The notes: generated by a model from the letters alone, not told the origin. A stretch of DNA of 64,000 nt from Microbacterium sp. W4I20 (GCF_030816505.1 NZ_JAUSYB010000001.1:186001-250000), one strand, 5' to 3'. Shown: positions 20,277 through 28,757, counted from the stretch's first letter. Numbers and translations: made by a program.

Positions 20277-21332
20277 ATGGACGCTGGGGAGCGGGACGTT
20301 TCGGGAGCTGGTGGGGGATCCGCCGCGGCGAACGCGGGAGCGGCGGAGACGGCGGATGCCGGGACCCCTGAGCGGCGGACCGCCCCGCGGCGTCGCCTTA
20401 TCGTGATAGCCGGCGCACTCGCCGCGCTCGCGCTGGTCGTGGGCGGTACGGCAGGGGGATGGCATCTGGCCAACCGCACGCTCATCGCCTCGGCGTCGAC
20501 GGGCGAGGAGTCGTCAGAGCCGGCGCCTGTGGTCGACCGCGTCGATTCGATCGTGATGCCTGAGGTGCGCGGGATGTCCCGTGCGGACGCCGAACAGGTC
20601 ATCGCGGACGCGGGTCTCGTCGCGACGGTCTCGTTCACGGATACCCCCTCGGCATTGCCGGAGGGGATCGTCGTCGTGCAGGAGCCCCTCTCGGGGGCCG
20701 CGGATCCGACGACGATCGTGCTGGGGATATCCGTCCCCGCCGTGATGCCCGACCTCATCGGTCAGGAGCGGGACACCGCACTCGACACGCTTTCGGACCT
20801 TGCCGTGGCCGGAGAGGTCGTCTTCGCCTACGATCCCGACGCCGATTCCGGCCATGTGATCTCGTTGGCGCCCGCACCGGGAACCGCGCTGGGCGGCACC
20901 GCCACCGTAACGGTCGCCGCCAGGGGCGCCGAGCTCGACCTGCTCGAAGTCAGCGCGGACAGGGACCGATGCTCCACCCGGTCTGGTCTCCTCCTCGCCG
21001 GTGTCGAACACAGCCAGGCGATGACCTGCGACGTCGCCCGTGGAGGATCGGTCGCCTGGTTGCTCGAGGGTCGGGCCGACCGAATCACGGCCGCACTCGG
21101 CCTCACGGACGACTCGTCACCTCAGGCCTCCGCGCACGTGCGTGTATTCGCCGACGGGGTCGCGATCCTCGATCGGGAGGTGCGCTTCGGTGCGGCCGTG
21201 CCCCTGGACGCGCGGATCTCCGGAGTCCTCCAACTGCGGATCGAGGTCACCGGCACAGGCGACGCATCGTTCGCGATCGCACAGCCGGTGCTCGTGGGCG
21301 TGGACGTCGCGATCGCCGAGCTCGCCCGATGA
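20277..21332 (+). CDS. Membrane-anchored PASTA-PASTA-NPCBM-like protein
   Basis: A 351-aa protein if read from ATG 20277, which follows AGGGGAG; in-frame alternatives are ATG 20229, ATG 20154 and GTG 20121. A basic segment (PRRRL) precedes one TM at about 40-63. Two PASTA-like repeats follow at about 93-153 (VMPEVRGMSRADAEQVI) and 156-216 (VMPDLIGQERDTALDTL). The C-terminal domain looks like NPCBM: ITAALGLTDD, VRVFADGVAILD, ISGVLQLRIEV. Both domain types bind cell-wall or glycan ligands in other proteins, so an external glycan-sensing role is inferred. Two cysteines lie outside. Its stop overlaps the next ATG (ATGA). Confidence 0.75.
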   Translation: MDAGERDVSGAGGGSAAANAGAAETADAGTPERRTAPRRRLIVIAGALAALALVVGGTAGGWHLANRTLIASASTGEESSEPAPVVDRVDSIVMPEVRGMSRADAEQVIADAGLVATVSFTDTPSALPEGIVVVQEPLSGAADPTTIVLGISVPAVMPDLIGQERDTALDTLSDLAVAGEVVFAYDPDADSGHVISLAPAPGTALGGTATVTVAARGAELDLLEVSADRDRCSTRSGLLLAGVEHSQAMTCDVARGGSVAWLLEGRADRITAALGLTDDSSPQASAHVRVFADGVAILDREVRFGAAVPLDARISGVLQLRIEVTGTGDASFAIAQPVLVGVDVAIAELAR

Positions 21333-23713
21333 ACGGCAGGAAGCTCGGCGTCCTGATTGCCGCGACTCTGGTCGTCGCCTCGCTGCTGACCTCGTCGGTG
21401 TCCTCGTCCGCTGCCGCCGTCGAGCACGCGGTAGCCGCGCGCACCGGCGCTGCAGGCGGAGTCGCACCGGCAGCCCTGCCGAACGAAGGACGAGCCGCTC
21501 CGATCGTCGTGCTTATGGACACCTCCGGTTCCATGGACGATGACGACGGTTCAGGACTGAAGAAGCTGGTCGGCGCCGAGCGTGCCGTGACGCACATCGT
21601 CGAGACCCTCGGTTCGTCCACCGTGTTCGGCTTCGCGACCTACCCCGGAGACCGATCCTGCGACGGCGTGCGCTGGGTGATCGAGGCGTCGGAGACCGGC
21701 CTCCTCGACCCGGATTCCGCCGTGAGCCGGGTGAGGGAGCAGAAGGCCGACGGCGGCACGCCCACGGGCCCCGCGCTGCAGGCGGTGGCCGACCGGCTCC
21801 GCGAGCAGGGGTACTGGAAAGCGACCATCGTCCTCGTGTCCGACGGTCTCAGCACCTGCGGAACACCGCCGTGCGAGGTCGCCACGGCGCTCGTCGCCGA
21901 CGGTTTCGACGTCACCGTTCCGACCGTCGGCTTCCGCACCTCCGACGAAGGAGCTGCGGAGTTGTCCTGCGTCGCCGAGGCAACAGGAGCGAAGTCCTAT
22001 CAAGCGGGGGATAGCGAAGAACTGGACGACACTCTCGCGGCGATCGTTCAATCGAGGGTGTCGCTGGACGTGCAGTTCGATCCGAATCCGCTCGCCGGCG
22101 GGTCGCTGACGATCGCCGCGAGCGTGCAGCACGTCGGCGGCCGCGCGGCCGCCGACGTGCGGATGACTCTCGTCTTCGGCGAGGCCGACGACGAGCGCCG
22201 CGCCGGAATCCCTCCCCAGGTCTCGCTGGGGACCCTCGCGGACGGCAACAGTGGCTCCTACACCTGGACCGTGGGCGCCGGCGTGCGCGGAGAGACTCGA
22301 ACCGTGCCGTTCACTGTCCGAGTCTGGGGGACGAACCTGGCCGTCACGGAGTTCACCGGCGAGTACACCACCCGGCCGCCGTTCGGGAAGGGTGCGGATC
22401 TGGGCGCCGTGCTGAGCGGCGTCGACGCGAAGCATCCGCTTGTCGTCTTCGGGGACTCGTACTCCTCCGGCGAGGGCACCGGCTCGTACCTCGACGTCCC
22501 GGCCGGCATCTCACCGAAGTGCCATCGCAGCGCCTCGACGACGATGGGCGCAGTGGTGGATGCGTCCGCGCTCGTGGTCCTGGCCTGTTCCGGTGCAGTG
22601 ATGACGGATCTGACCCAGCCGAGCGAGCGCGCGGATAGGTCGCAGCTGGGACAGTTCGACAGGCTCGGGATCGTCCCCGGTGCGGCGATCCTCACCTTCG
22701 GGGGGAACGACATCGGTTTCGCCGCCGTGGTGACCCGCTGCCTCCTGATCAGCTGCGACGATCAGGGCATGCTCGACACCAAGGCCGGTGAAGTCGCCGA
22801 CCTGCAAGCCGGCCTCGAGCTCGCGTATCAGGCGGCCTGGGCGCGGGTGAACACTCCCGCACTCGTGAAGGCACGCGACGGAGCCTACGCACCGGTCGTC
22901 GTGCTGCCCTATCCGAAGATCCTGCACCGAGCCGAGTACGGGGCCTGCTACCAGTTCAGCCACGGCGAGGTGATCGTCGCCGAGACCCTGGGCAGAGAAC
23001 TCGGCGCTGTCGCCGATCGAGCCGTGCGAGCAGTCCAGAGCAGAGGGTTCGAGGTCTACTTCGCCGCACCCGTGATCGATGCGGTGCGGCCCGATCATAC
23101 GCTCTGCGAAGCGGGTGACGAGGCCTTCATCAACGGACTGATTCCGCCGGGGAAATCGGAGTCGGTGCATCCGAAGGCCAGCGGGTACGAGGCGATGACC
23201 GACGCGCTCATCGGCTGGTCCCGCGCAACGGAGCGGATCGTCCCCGACGTGGCGGCGTCGGAAGTCGAAAGGCTCATCAGCATCCCGGAGGTGCGTCGTC
23301 CCGGCCCCCCGACTCCGGTCGTGGACGGAGCACTGCTCGTTCCCGGTCAACGCATCCGCGTCGACGGCAGCTTCGAGCCGAACAGTCCGGTCACGGTGGT
23401 GCTGAACTCGGATCCACGGGTGCTCGGCACGATGATCGTGGATGCCGACGGAACCGCGTCCGGCGATGTGGGGATCCCGCTCGACGCGCAGCTCGGTGCG
23501 CACCGGATCCACGTCTCGGGGTTCACCACCGACGGCGAGTTCGTCGCACGCTGGTACGACGTCTCCGTGATCGCGGAGACACAGCTGTGGGTGCACGCCG
23601 CCACCGTGAGCAGCGGGGTGGCGATCCTCGCCGCTGGCGTCCTGTTCGTCGTGGCACGACGACGACATCGACTGGAGCACCCGTCCTCCGTGGAAGAGAA
23701 GGTACGACCATGA
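21329..23713 (+). CDS. Secreted VWA-SGNH hydrolase with C-terminal TM anchor
   Basis: A 794-aa protein with a signal peptide (about 1-31). The VWA domain has an intact MIDAS start, LMDTSGSMDDDDG, near 62. An SGNH/GDSL esterase domain spans about 370-630: FGDSYSSGEG (nucleophile Ser), LACSGA, FGGNDIGF and SVHPKASGY (catalytic His). An Ig-like stretch follows, then a TM at about 755-776 and a basic cytosolic tail (ARRRHR). Ten cysteines suit an extracellular location. The enzyme could deacylate a wall glycan or lipid; substrate is unknown. It overlaps neighbours by four bases on both sides, so the four rightward genes are tightly coupled. Confidence 0.88.
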   Translation: MNGRKLGVLIAATLVVASLLTSSVSSSAAAVEHAVAARTGAAGGVAPAALPNEGRAAPIVVLMDTSGSMDDDDGSGLKKLVGAERAVTHIVETLGSSTVFGFATYPGDRSCDGVRWVIEASETGLLDPDSAVSRVREQKADGGTPTGPALQAVADRLREQGYWKATIVLVSDGLSTCGTPPCEVATALVADGFDVTVPTVGFRTSDEGAAELSCVAEATGAKSYQAGDSEELDDTLAAIVQSRVSLDVQFDPNPLAGGSLTIAASVQHVGGRAAADVRMTLVFGEADDERRAGIPPQVSLGTLADGNSGSYTWTVGAGVRGETRTVPFTVRVWGTNLAVTEFTGEYTTRPPFGKGADLGAVLSGVDAKHPLVVFGDSYSSGEGTGSYLDVPAGISPKCHRSASTTMGAVVDASALVVLACSGAVMTDLTQPSERADRSQLGQFDRLGIVPGAAILTFGGNDIGFAAVVTRCLLISCDDQGMLDTKAGEVADLQAGLELAYQAAWARVNTPALVKARDGAYAPVVVLPYPKILHRAEYGACYQFSHGEVIVAETLGRELGAVADRAVRAVQSRGFEVYFAAPVIDAVRPDHTLCEAGDEAFINGLIPPGKSESVHPKASGYEAMTDALIGWSRATERIVPDVAASEVERLISIPEVRRPGPPTPVVDGALLVPGQRIRVDGSFEPNSPVTVVLNSDPRVLGTMIVDADGTASGDVGIPLDAQLGAHRIHVSGFTTDGEFVARWYDVSVIAETQLWVHAATVSSGVAILAAGVLFVVARRRHRLEHPSSVEEKVRP

Positions 23714-25992
23714 CGCCGACCGACGGATCGAGCGCGCGTCCGCGGGTGCACATCGTTGATTCCGTGGACACGTCCGAGGCGTCGGACGAGATCATCCGGC
23801 AGCTCGACGCACTCGGCGTCGACGCGTCCGCGCCGCTGCCCACGACGCCGGGAGAGGTGCGTGCGATCGTCGTGTTGCTCTCGGACAGAGCTCTCCAGGA
23901 TCCGGTGTGGATGCGACGCGTCGAGGCCCTTCGCGACGAGCGCCTCGTCCCCGTCAGCGTCGGAGTCTCGGAGCACGGCGTGCCCGACTTCCTGAGGGAG
24001 CTCAACTGGGTGTTCTACCGCTCCCAGGACCAGGAGTTCGTCGCGCGACTCTTCACCGGCATCAACACCGACATCGGACGCTTCCGCAGCGATCGGGACA
24101 CGCGCGCACTCGCGGAACGCTGGCTGGCCTCTGACCGCAACCCGGATCTCCTCGTCGACGACATCCGCGAGGTGAAGAGGAGGACGGAGGACGCCGGGCT
24201 CACGGCCGAGCGGGCGCGGTCAGAGTCATCCGTCTCGGCCCAGTTCCTCGCCGCGTCGCGCGCACTCGCCGTGCGCACGCGCATCGTCAGGATCTGGAGG
24301 GCTACTTATCGCAGTGCGATCGCGATCGCCGCCGTCGCCGCCGTCGTGTTCACGGTCGACTCCGTGCAGCAGGCGATCCACCGATCGAACAACTCGGTGT
24401 CGTTCGCGGTGGGAGACCCGGCGGCCGGCGTGCGCCCGGACATCGCCGCCTTCAAAGCAGGTGCCTCGCTCGCGGATGCCGGGGATTTCGACGGCGCTGA
24501 CGGCAGATTCCGCATCGCCGTAGATGCCCTCAGTCGCCACTGGCCGCTCGGGTATCTGTCCGTCGGGGAATGGGCGATCGCCGCGATACGATTCGAGGCG
24601 GACGGCTCACTCGTCGCCCTCGATCAGGGCGGAACGGTCTGGCGGTGGACCTCTGCACTCGAGGCCAGGAACGCCCTCGAGACCGATGCATCCGTCATCC
24701 GAGGGGGTGACATCGCAGACGCCGACGTCGTTGTCGGGACCGACGGCTCGCGGATCGTGACGATCGACTCCGCGGGAACCTCGACGGTGGTCGCCGAGTT
24801 CGATGACATCGCGGATCTCCGCGTGGCGACATCGAGCAGCCGGATCCTCGTCTCTGCCGGTGGGCACCTGCACATCGTGCCTCTCGACGCAGGGACGGGA
24901 CAGCAGGCCGAGGACCTCGGCGTCCGGGGCACCGTCATCGACATGGCGCAGACGACGGACGGCGGGGTGGTGGCGCTCGTCGAGCAGGATGGCGTCCTCC
25001 ATCTCGTCGGTGATGACGGCTCGTCCACCCCGGTCGGTCCGTCGCCGGGCCCGATCACCAGCGGATCGCTCGCCGCAGATGGTTCGCGCTTCGCCCTCGA
25101 TGTCGAGGGCACGATCTGGACATCGATTCAGGCGTCCGCTCCGGTGTCCAGCGGCATCCGCATCCCCGGAGTCCTCATCGAGATGCAGATGTCGAACGAT
25201 GGGCTCGTCTTCGTCTCGGATCGCACGCGCGGCACGTGGGTCGCCGACCCCGAACTGGGTATCGATCTCGGCAGCATCTGCATCGGTCTGTCGGGGATCA
25301 CGGAGATCGCGATCGAGCCGGGCGGAGACCGCGTGCTCTGCGTGCAGGGAACGCGCATGCTGCTCGACTCGCTGGACGGCATCCGGCCGGCGGATCGCGG
25401 CGTCGCCGTCGCGGAGCCGGCGCATTCGGCGGCGTCGTCCGGCGCCGTGGAGTCGGTGTCCATCCGGGACGGCCTCGTTGTCATCGATCGGGCGGACGCG
25501 CGTCCGTTCGCTCTGGACACGGCCGGAGTGTCGTTCGATCCCGCATACGTCCGACCCGAGTGGGTGGATGATGTCGAGTTCTTCGCCACCGGTGCTCTGA
25601 TCGGAGCGCGCGGCACACCGACGTCGGTCGCGGTATCGGAGGACGGCGGCACCTTCGCCATCGGCTTCGTGGGCGGAACCCTGATCGAAGTCGATGTCGA
25701 CGCGGAGGGCCACATGGCGCGCGTGGGATCCTGGCAGTTCCCCGATCATGTGCCGGTGAACTCCATCTCGTGGTCGGACGACGAGACCTCGATCTCCGCG
25801 ACGAGTACAGAGGGCGTGCGCTGGGAACGGGCGTCGTGTGCCGGGTGCTGGTCGGAGGGGACGCTGAACGAGCGCATCGTCTCGCGGGCCTGGCTGTGCT
25901 ACGAGGCAGCGGACATCGACCAACTCGGCGAGGCAGCGAAGGAGCTGTTCCGCCTCAGGGACTGCGAATCGAGATGGGGTGCGGGATCGTGA
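23710..25992 (+). CDS. Degenerate TIR-like-TM-beta-propeller protein
   Basis: A 760-aa protein. Residues 11-120 follow TIR secondary structure (RVHIVDSVD, AIVVLLSDRALQDPVW, LVPVSVGV) but the FISY opening is missing. The glutamate after the conserved Trp is shifted by one position (WMRRVE against WVDQE in the leftward TIR protein), so it is probably not catalytic. A basic, helical segment precedes one TM at about 201-217, then a beta-propeller-like region rich in Asp/Gly turns. All six cysteines are C-terminal to the TM. Start ATG 23710 overlaps the VWA-SGNH stop. It may be a regulatory partner of the intact TIR protein encoded next. Confidence 0.75.
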   Translation: MTPTDGSSARPRVHIVDSVDTSEASDEIIRQLDALGVDASAPLPTTPGEVRAIVVLLSDRALQDPVWMRRVEALRDERLVPVSVGVSEHGVPDFLRELNWVFYRSQDQEFVARLFTGINTDIGRFRSDRDTRALAERWLASDRNPDLLVDDIREVKRRTEDAGLTAERARSESSVSAQFLAASRALAVRTRIVRIWRATYRSAIAIAAVAAVVFTVDSVQQAIHRSNNSVSFAVGDPAAGVRPDIAAFKAGASLADAGDFDGADGRFRIAVDALSRHWPLGYLSVGEWAIAAIRFEADGSLVALDQGGTVWRWTSALEARNALETDASVIRGGDIADADVVVGTDGSRIVTIDSAGTSTVVAEFDDIADLRVATSSSRILVSAGGHLHIVPLDAGTGQQAEDLGVRGTVIDMAQTTDGGVVALVEQDGVLHLVGDDGSSTPVGPSPGPITSGSLAADGSRFALDVEGTIWTSIQASAPVSSGIRIPGVLIEMQMSNDGLVFVSDRTRGTWVADPELGIDLGSICIGLSGITEIAIEPGGDRVLCVQGTRMLLDSLDGIRPADRGVAVAEPAHSAASSGAVESVSIRDGLVVIDRADARPFALDTAGVSFDPAYVRPEWVDDVEFFATGALIGARGTPTSVAVSEDGGTFAIGFVGGTLIEVDVDAEGHMARVGSWQFPDHVPVNSISWSDDETSISATSTEGVRWERASCAGCWSEGTLNERIVSRAWLCYEAADIDQLGEAAKELFRLRDCESRWGAGS

Positions 25993-28109
25993 ACGACTTC
26001 TTCATCTCTTATGCGCGCGAGGACGGCGAGTTCGCGCGAGCTCTCGTCGAGAGGCTCACGCGGCTTGGATGGACCGTGTGGATCGACGAGAAGGACATCC
26101 CCCCGTCGGTACCGTGGATGACCGAGATCCAGCGTGCGATTGGGGAGTCGATGCTGGTCATCGCGGTGGAGTCAGAGCACTGGCTCTCCTCGGATGCCTG
26201 TCGCATCGAGGTCGAGCTCGCCGCGCAGTCAGGCAGCGAGATCGTGCGACTCGTGCCCGAGCCCGCGGCCCTCGAGGATGCCGTCTCCCTTGTCGTGAGC
26301 GAACGGCGAGCGCTGCCCGAGGCGAGAGGCCTCGCTCTGATGGCGTCGACCGCGGCGACGATCTGGCGCGACTCCGGGCGCCGTCGATCCCTGCTCCTGC
26401 GCGGTCGTCCGCTCCGGGTCATGCGCAGGGCGCGCTCCGGTCATCCGGACGAGTTCTCGCTCCCCGCGACGGCGTTCCTGCGCGCGTCCGGTCAGGCGGC
26501 GGCCAGGCGCCTCTTCGCCACCATCGTTCTCGCGCTCGTCGCTCCCGTGCTCGCCCTCGGCATCGCCGTCAGCATCGCGGTCGCTGGCAAGGTCGATGAG
26601 CGGGTCGCGACTCAGGTCGCGGCCGCCACCGAGGCGGCGCAACGCAGTACCTACGCCGCCTGGAACATCTATTCGGGCATCGAGAGGATGCCGACGTCGA
26701 TCGAATCCACCACCGCCTACCGACAGCTGTTCACCTTCCTGGCCGCGCGTACGCCGATCGCCTGGGACGGCGTCGTTCTCGAGACCTCGGGCTCGACCAC
26801 GGCGACGAGCGCCGACGGTGGGTCGTCCGTGAGCGCACAGGGCGCGCGAGTGATGGTGACGGAGGCGGACGGACAGACGACGATCCTGCTCGCCTCGGCT
26901 CCCGTCACCGCCGTCGCGTGGAGCCCCGATTCGCAGTGGCTCGCCGTCGCGACCGCGACCGGCGCCGAGGTGATCTCGGTCCGCACGGGTGCGGTCATCG
27001 CCCTGCGCGGTGGCGCGGGCGCCGCGGATGCAGTGCGATGGCAGGATGCCTCGCACGTACAGGTGAGCGGGTCGACGGGCACGGGGACCTGGCGGGTGTT
27101 CGATGGGACGCCCGTCGCCGATCTTCCTGGCGTCCGCTACGGCGCCGAGTCGGACGGGCAGCTGTTCACTGTGGACTCAAGCGGCACGCTGTCGCGCACG
27201 GATCCGGTATCCGGAGAGGTTGCGACGCTGCCCGGTGACAGCGCAGAGCAGACGCCGACGGGAATGGATGCGGCCGCTGGCACGGTGGTCGTGGCGTTCG
27301 GCGGGGCGGAGCCATTTCTCAGAGTGCTGACCGATCGCGGTGCGAAAAGCCGCGACATCCCCATTGCAGGCTGTTCACCGATGGCGATCTCGTTGTCTCC
27401 CGGTGCGGATGCCGCATACCTCGCCTGCACGGTCCAGGAGACCAACCTGTCGCGGGTCGATCTCAGCAGCGGCGCGGTGACCTCGGCGCCGATGCAGCGG
27501 CAGATGGCATACGGGGTGCGTGCTCTCGACGACGGGGTGCTCTGGGGTGGCTACTTCGGAGCGGTCATGGAGTCGTCGAACGATCTGTCTCCGCGCAGGC
27601 TGACGGCACAGGAGACGGCGGCAGGCGCGTGTGGCACGCCGGTGCGGAAGTTCGTCGGCGCAGCGGACGGCTCTGAGCTCTTTCCCATCGGCGATGGGAC
27701 GGGTGGCTTCGGATGCGCGGCAAAGATCGAGTTCGGCGAGTCTTTCGAGTCGCATCTGCTGATCTTCGAGACAGGAGACGGGAATGCGGCCCCGGATGCG
27801 GCGGTCAGCCCCGACGGCTCGCTCGTCGCCTATGGACTCGCGGACGGACGGGTGCGCGTGTTCACGACGGATCAGCTGGAGCCGGTCTACTTCGCGCAGG
27901 TCATGCCCGATTCGGTCCGGTCGATCTCGTTCTCGGCGGGTGGTGACCAACTGGTCGTGGCAGGCATCGGCGGGCAGGTGGTCTCCATAGCGCTCGACTT
28001 CACGTCCGCGGAGGACGCCAGGGAGTCGCTCATCGAGGATGCGCGCACTCGGCTGCAGAACGCGATCGACTGGGGGATCTACCTCTCGACGATGGATCAG
28101 TCTGAGTGA
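25989..28109 (+). CDS. TIR-TM-beta-propeller receptor-like protein
   Basis: A 706-aa protein from GTG 25989, which overlaps the preceding stop (GTGA). The TIR domain has FFISYARED at 4-12, VWIDEKDIPPS at 30-40 and SDACRIEVELA, where E74 is the expected catalytic glutamate. It is followed by a basic stretch and one TM at about 174-198. The C-terminal 490 residues are repetitive beta strands of a WD40-type propeller (VTAVAWSPDSQWLAVATATG is a clear blade). Four cysteines lie after the TM and one inside the TIR domain. It is the last gene of the rightward operon. Confidence 0.88.
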   Translation: MNDFFISYAREDGEFARALVERLTRLGWTVWIDEKDIPPSVPWMTEIQRAIGESMLVIAVESEHWLSSDACRIEVELAAQSGSEIVRLVPEPAALEDAVSLVVSERRALPEARGLALMASTAATIWRDSGRRRSLLLRGRPLRVMRRARSGHPDEFSLPATAFLRASGQAAARRLFATIVLALVAPVLALGIAVSIAVAGKVDERVATQVAAATEAAQRSTYAAWNIYSGIERMPTSIESTTAYRQLFTFLAARTPIAWDGVVLETSGSTTATSADGGSSVSAQGARVMVTEADGQTTILLASAPVTAVAWSPDSQWLAVATATGAEVISVRTGAVIALRGGAGAADAVRWQDASHVQVSGSTGTGTWRVFDGTPVADLPGVRYGAESDGQLFTVDSSGTLSRTDPVSGEVATLPGDSAEQTPTGMDAAAGTVVVAFGGAEPFLRVLTDRGAKSRDIPIAGCSPMAISLSPGADAAYLACTVQETNLSRVDLSSGAVTSAPMQRQMAYGVRALDDGVLWGGYFGAVMESSNDLSPRRLTAQETAAGACGTPVRKFVGAADGSELFPIGDGTGGFGCAAKIEFGESFESHLLIFETGDGNAAPDAAVSPDGSLVAYGLADGRVRVFTTDQLEPVYFAQVMPDSVRSISFSAGGDQLVVAGIGGQVVSIALDFTSAEDARESLIEDARTRLQNAIDWGIYLSTMDQSE

Positions 28110-28357
28110 CCGCCTACGGGGTGCGGCCGGCAGGGCGAGGACGGCGAGCGTCTTGGTGCGTCCAGTCGCGGACGTGTGAGACAGCCCGCCGTCGCGACGG
28201 CGGAAGCGAACACGCACCTCCGAGCTTCGTGACCTGATGGACGACGCTCATGCGGCAGGCGGCGACGTGGGACGCGTGGCCCCGGTCTACGGCATCCACC
28301 AGGCGCTGTGCCGGCAGGAACAGCTCCGCGAGAACCCGAAGTACGCCTGAAAGCACA

Positions 28358-28687
28358 TCATCGGCGCTTGGCACTCATGGTCTGGGGAAACCGATTCTGC
28401 GCCATGCCGAGATAGACCTCGCCGACGCGCCCGTGATTCGCCATGCCCACGTTGAAGAGCACGGAGACAGCGGCCTCCGAAGAACGCACGTAGAATCGAC
28501 CGAGGCTGAGAGCCTCGCGCACACAAACAACCAGTTGAGAACCGGGCGTATCCGCTGCGTCGGGAACGCCCTTGGTTCCCTGAGACATCCCCTCATATGC
28601 CGCGAGACCCGGCGCGGAGACTGTGACGACGAATGAGGGCACAACGACGAAAATTGCCCGTATTCTGGGCACGCGATTGATTCCCAA
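28358..28687 (-). CDS. Possible small protein, unrecognised
   Basis: A 109-aa open frame with ATG start (MGINRVPRIRAIFVVVPSF), a hydrophobic N-terminal stretch that could be a weak signal or membrane segment, then unremarkable sequence (YLGMAQNRFPQ near the end). No family is recognised and there is no strong ribosome-binding site. It could be real island cargo, a remnant, or chance. Confidence 0.25.
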   Translation of the reverse strand: MGINRVPRIRAIFVVVPSFVVTVSAPGLAAYEGMSQGTKGVPDAADTPGSQLVVCVREALSLGRFYVRSSEAAVSVLFNVGMANHGRVGEVYLGMAQNRFPQTMSAKRR

Positions 28688-28696
28688 ACGCGAAAA

Positions 28697-28718
28697 AACC
28701 CGCGATCTCTCGCGGGTT
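28697..28718 (-). terminator. Terminator of tRNA-Ala
   Basis: Nine-base stem AACCCGCGA / TCGCGGGTT on the minus strand, followed by a run of T residues, five bases beyond the tRNA 3' end. Confidence 0.8.
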
Positions 28719-28722
28719 CATC

Positions 28723-28757
28723 GTGGACCTGAGGGGACTCGAACCCCTGACCCCCTG
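28723..28757 (-). repeat. Right direct repeat (att-like) inside intact tRNA-Ala
   Basis: Thirty-five bases identical to 12953-12987, covering the tRNA 3' part and one base beyond. Identity ends where the anticodon-stem sequence CATGCC begins. Confidence 0.85.

Larger units (their letters stand above)
28110..28722. other. Right end of the island, mostly decayed or non-coding
   Basis: About 610 bases without a recognisable gene. A plus-strand frame ending at 28350 encodes a peptide with SELRDLMDDAHAAGG and VYGIHQALCRQEQLREN that reads like the C-terminal remnant of a protein, but it is preceded by a stop and has no start. A minus-strand frame of 109 aa is listed separately. The stretch 28,360-28,720 is less GC-rich than the surroundings. 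No integrase motif was found. Confidence 0.45.
12953..28757. mobile_element. Putative tRNA-Ala-integrated genomic island
   Basis: A 15.8 kb block bounded by identical 35-base direct repeats that are the 3' part of tRNA-Ala(GGC). The right repeat belongs to the intact tRNA; the left is an orphan. All seven large genes between them form one divergent locus not seen in the conserved backbone. No integrase, excisionase or transfer gene was recognised, so the element may be decayed, mobilised in trans, or fixed. Base composition resembles the flanks except for a poorer stretch near 28,360-28,720, pointing to a donor of similar GC. Confidence 0.65.
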
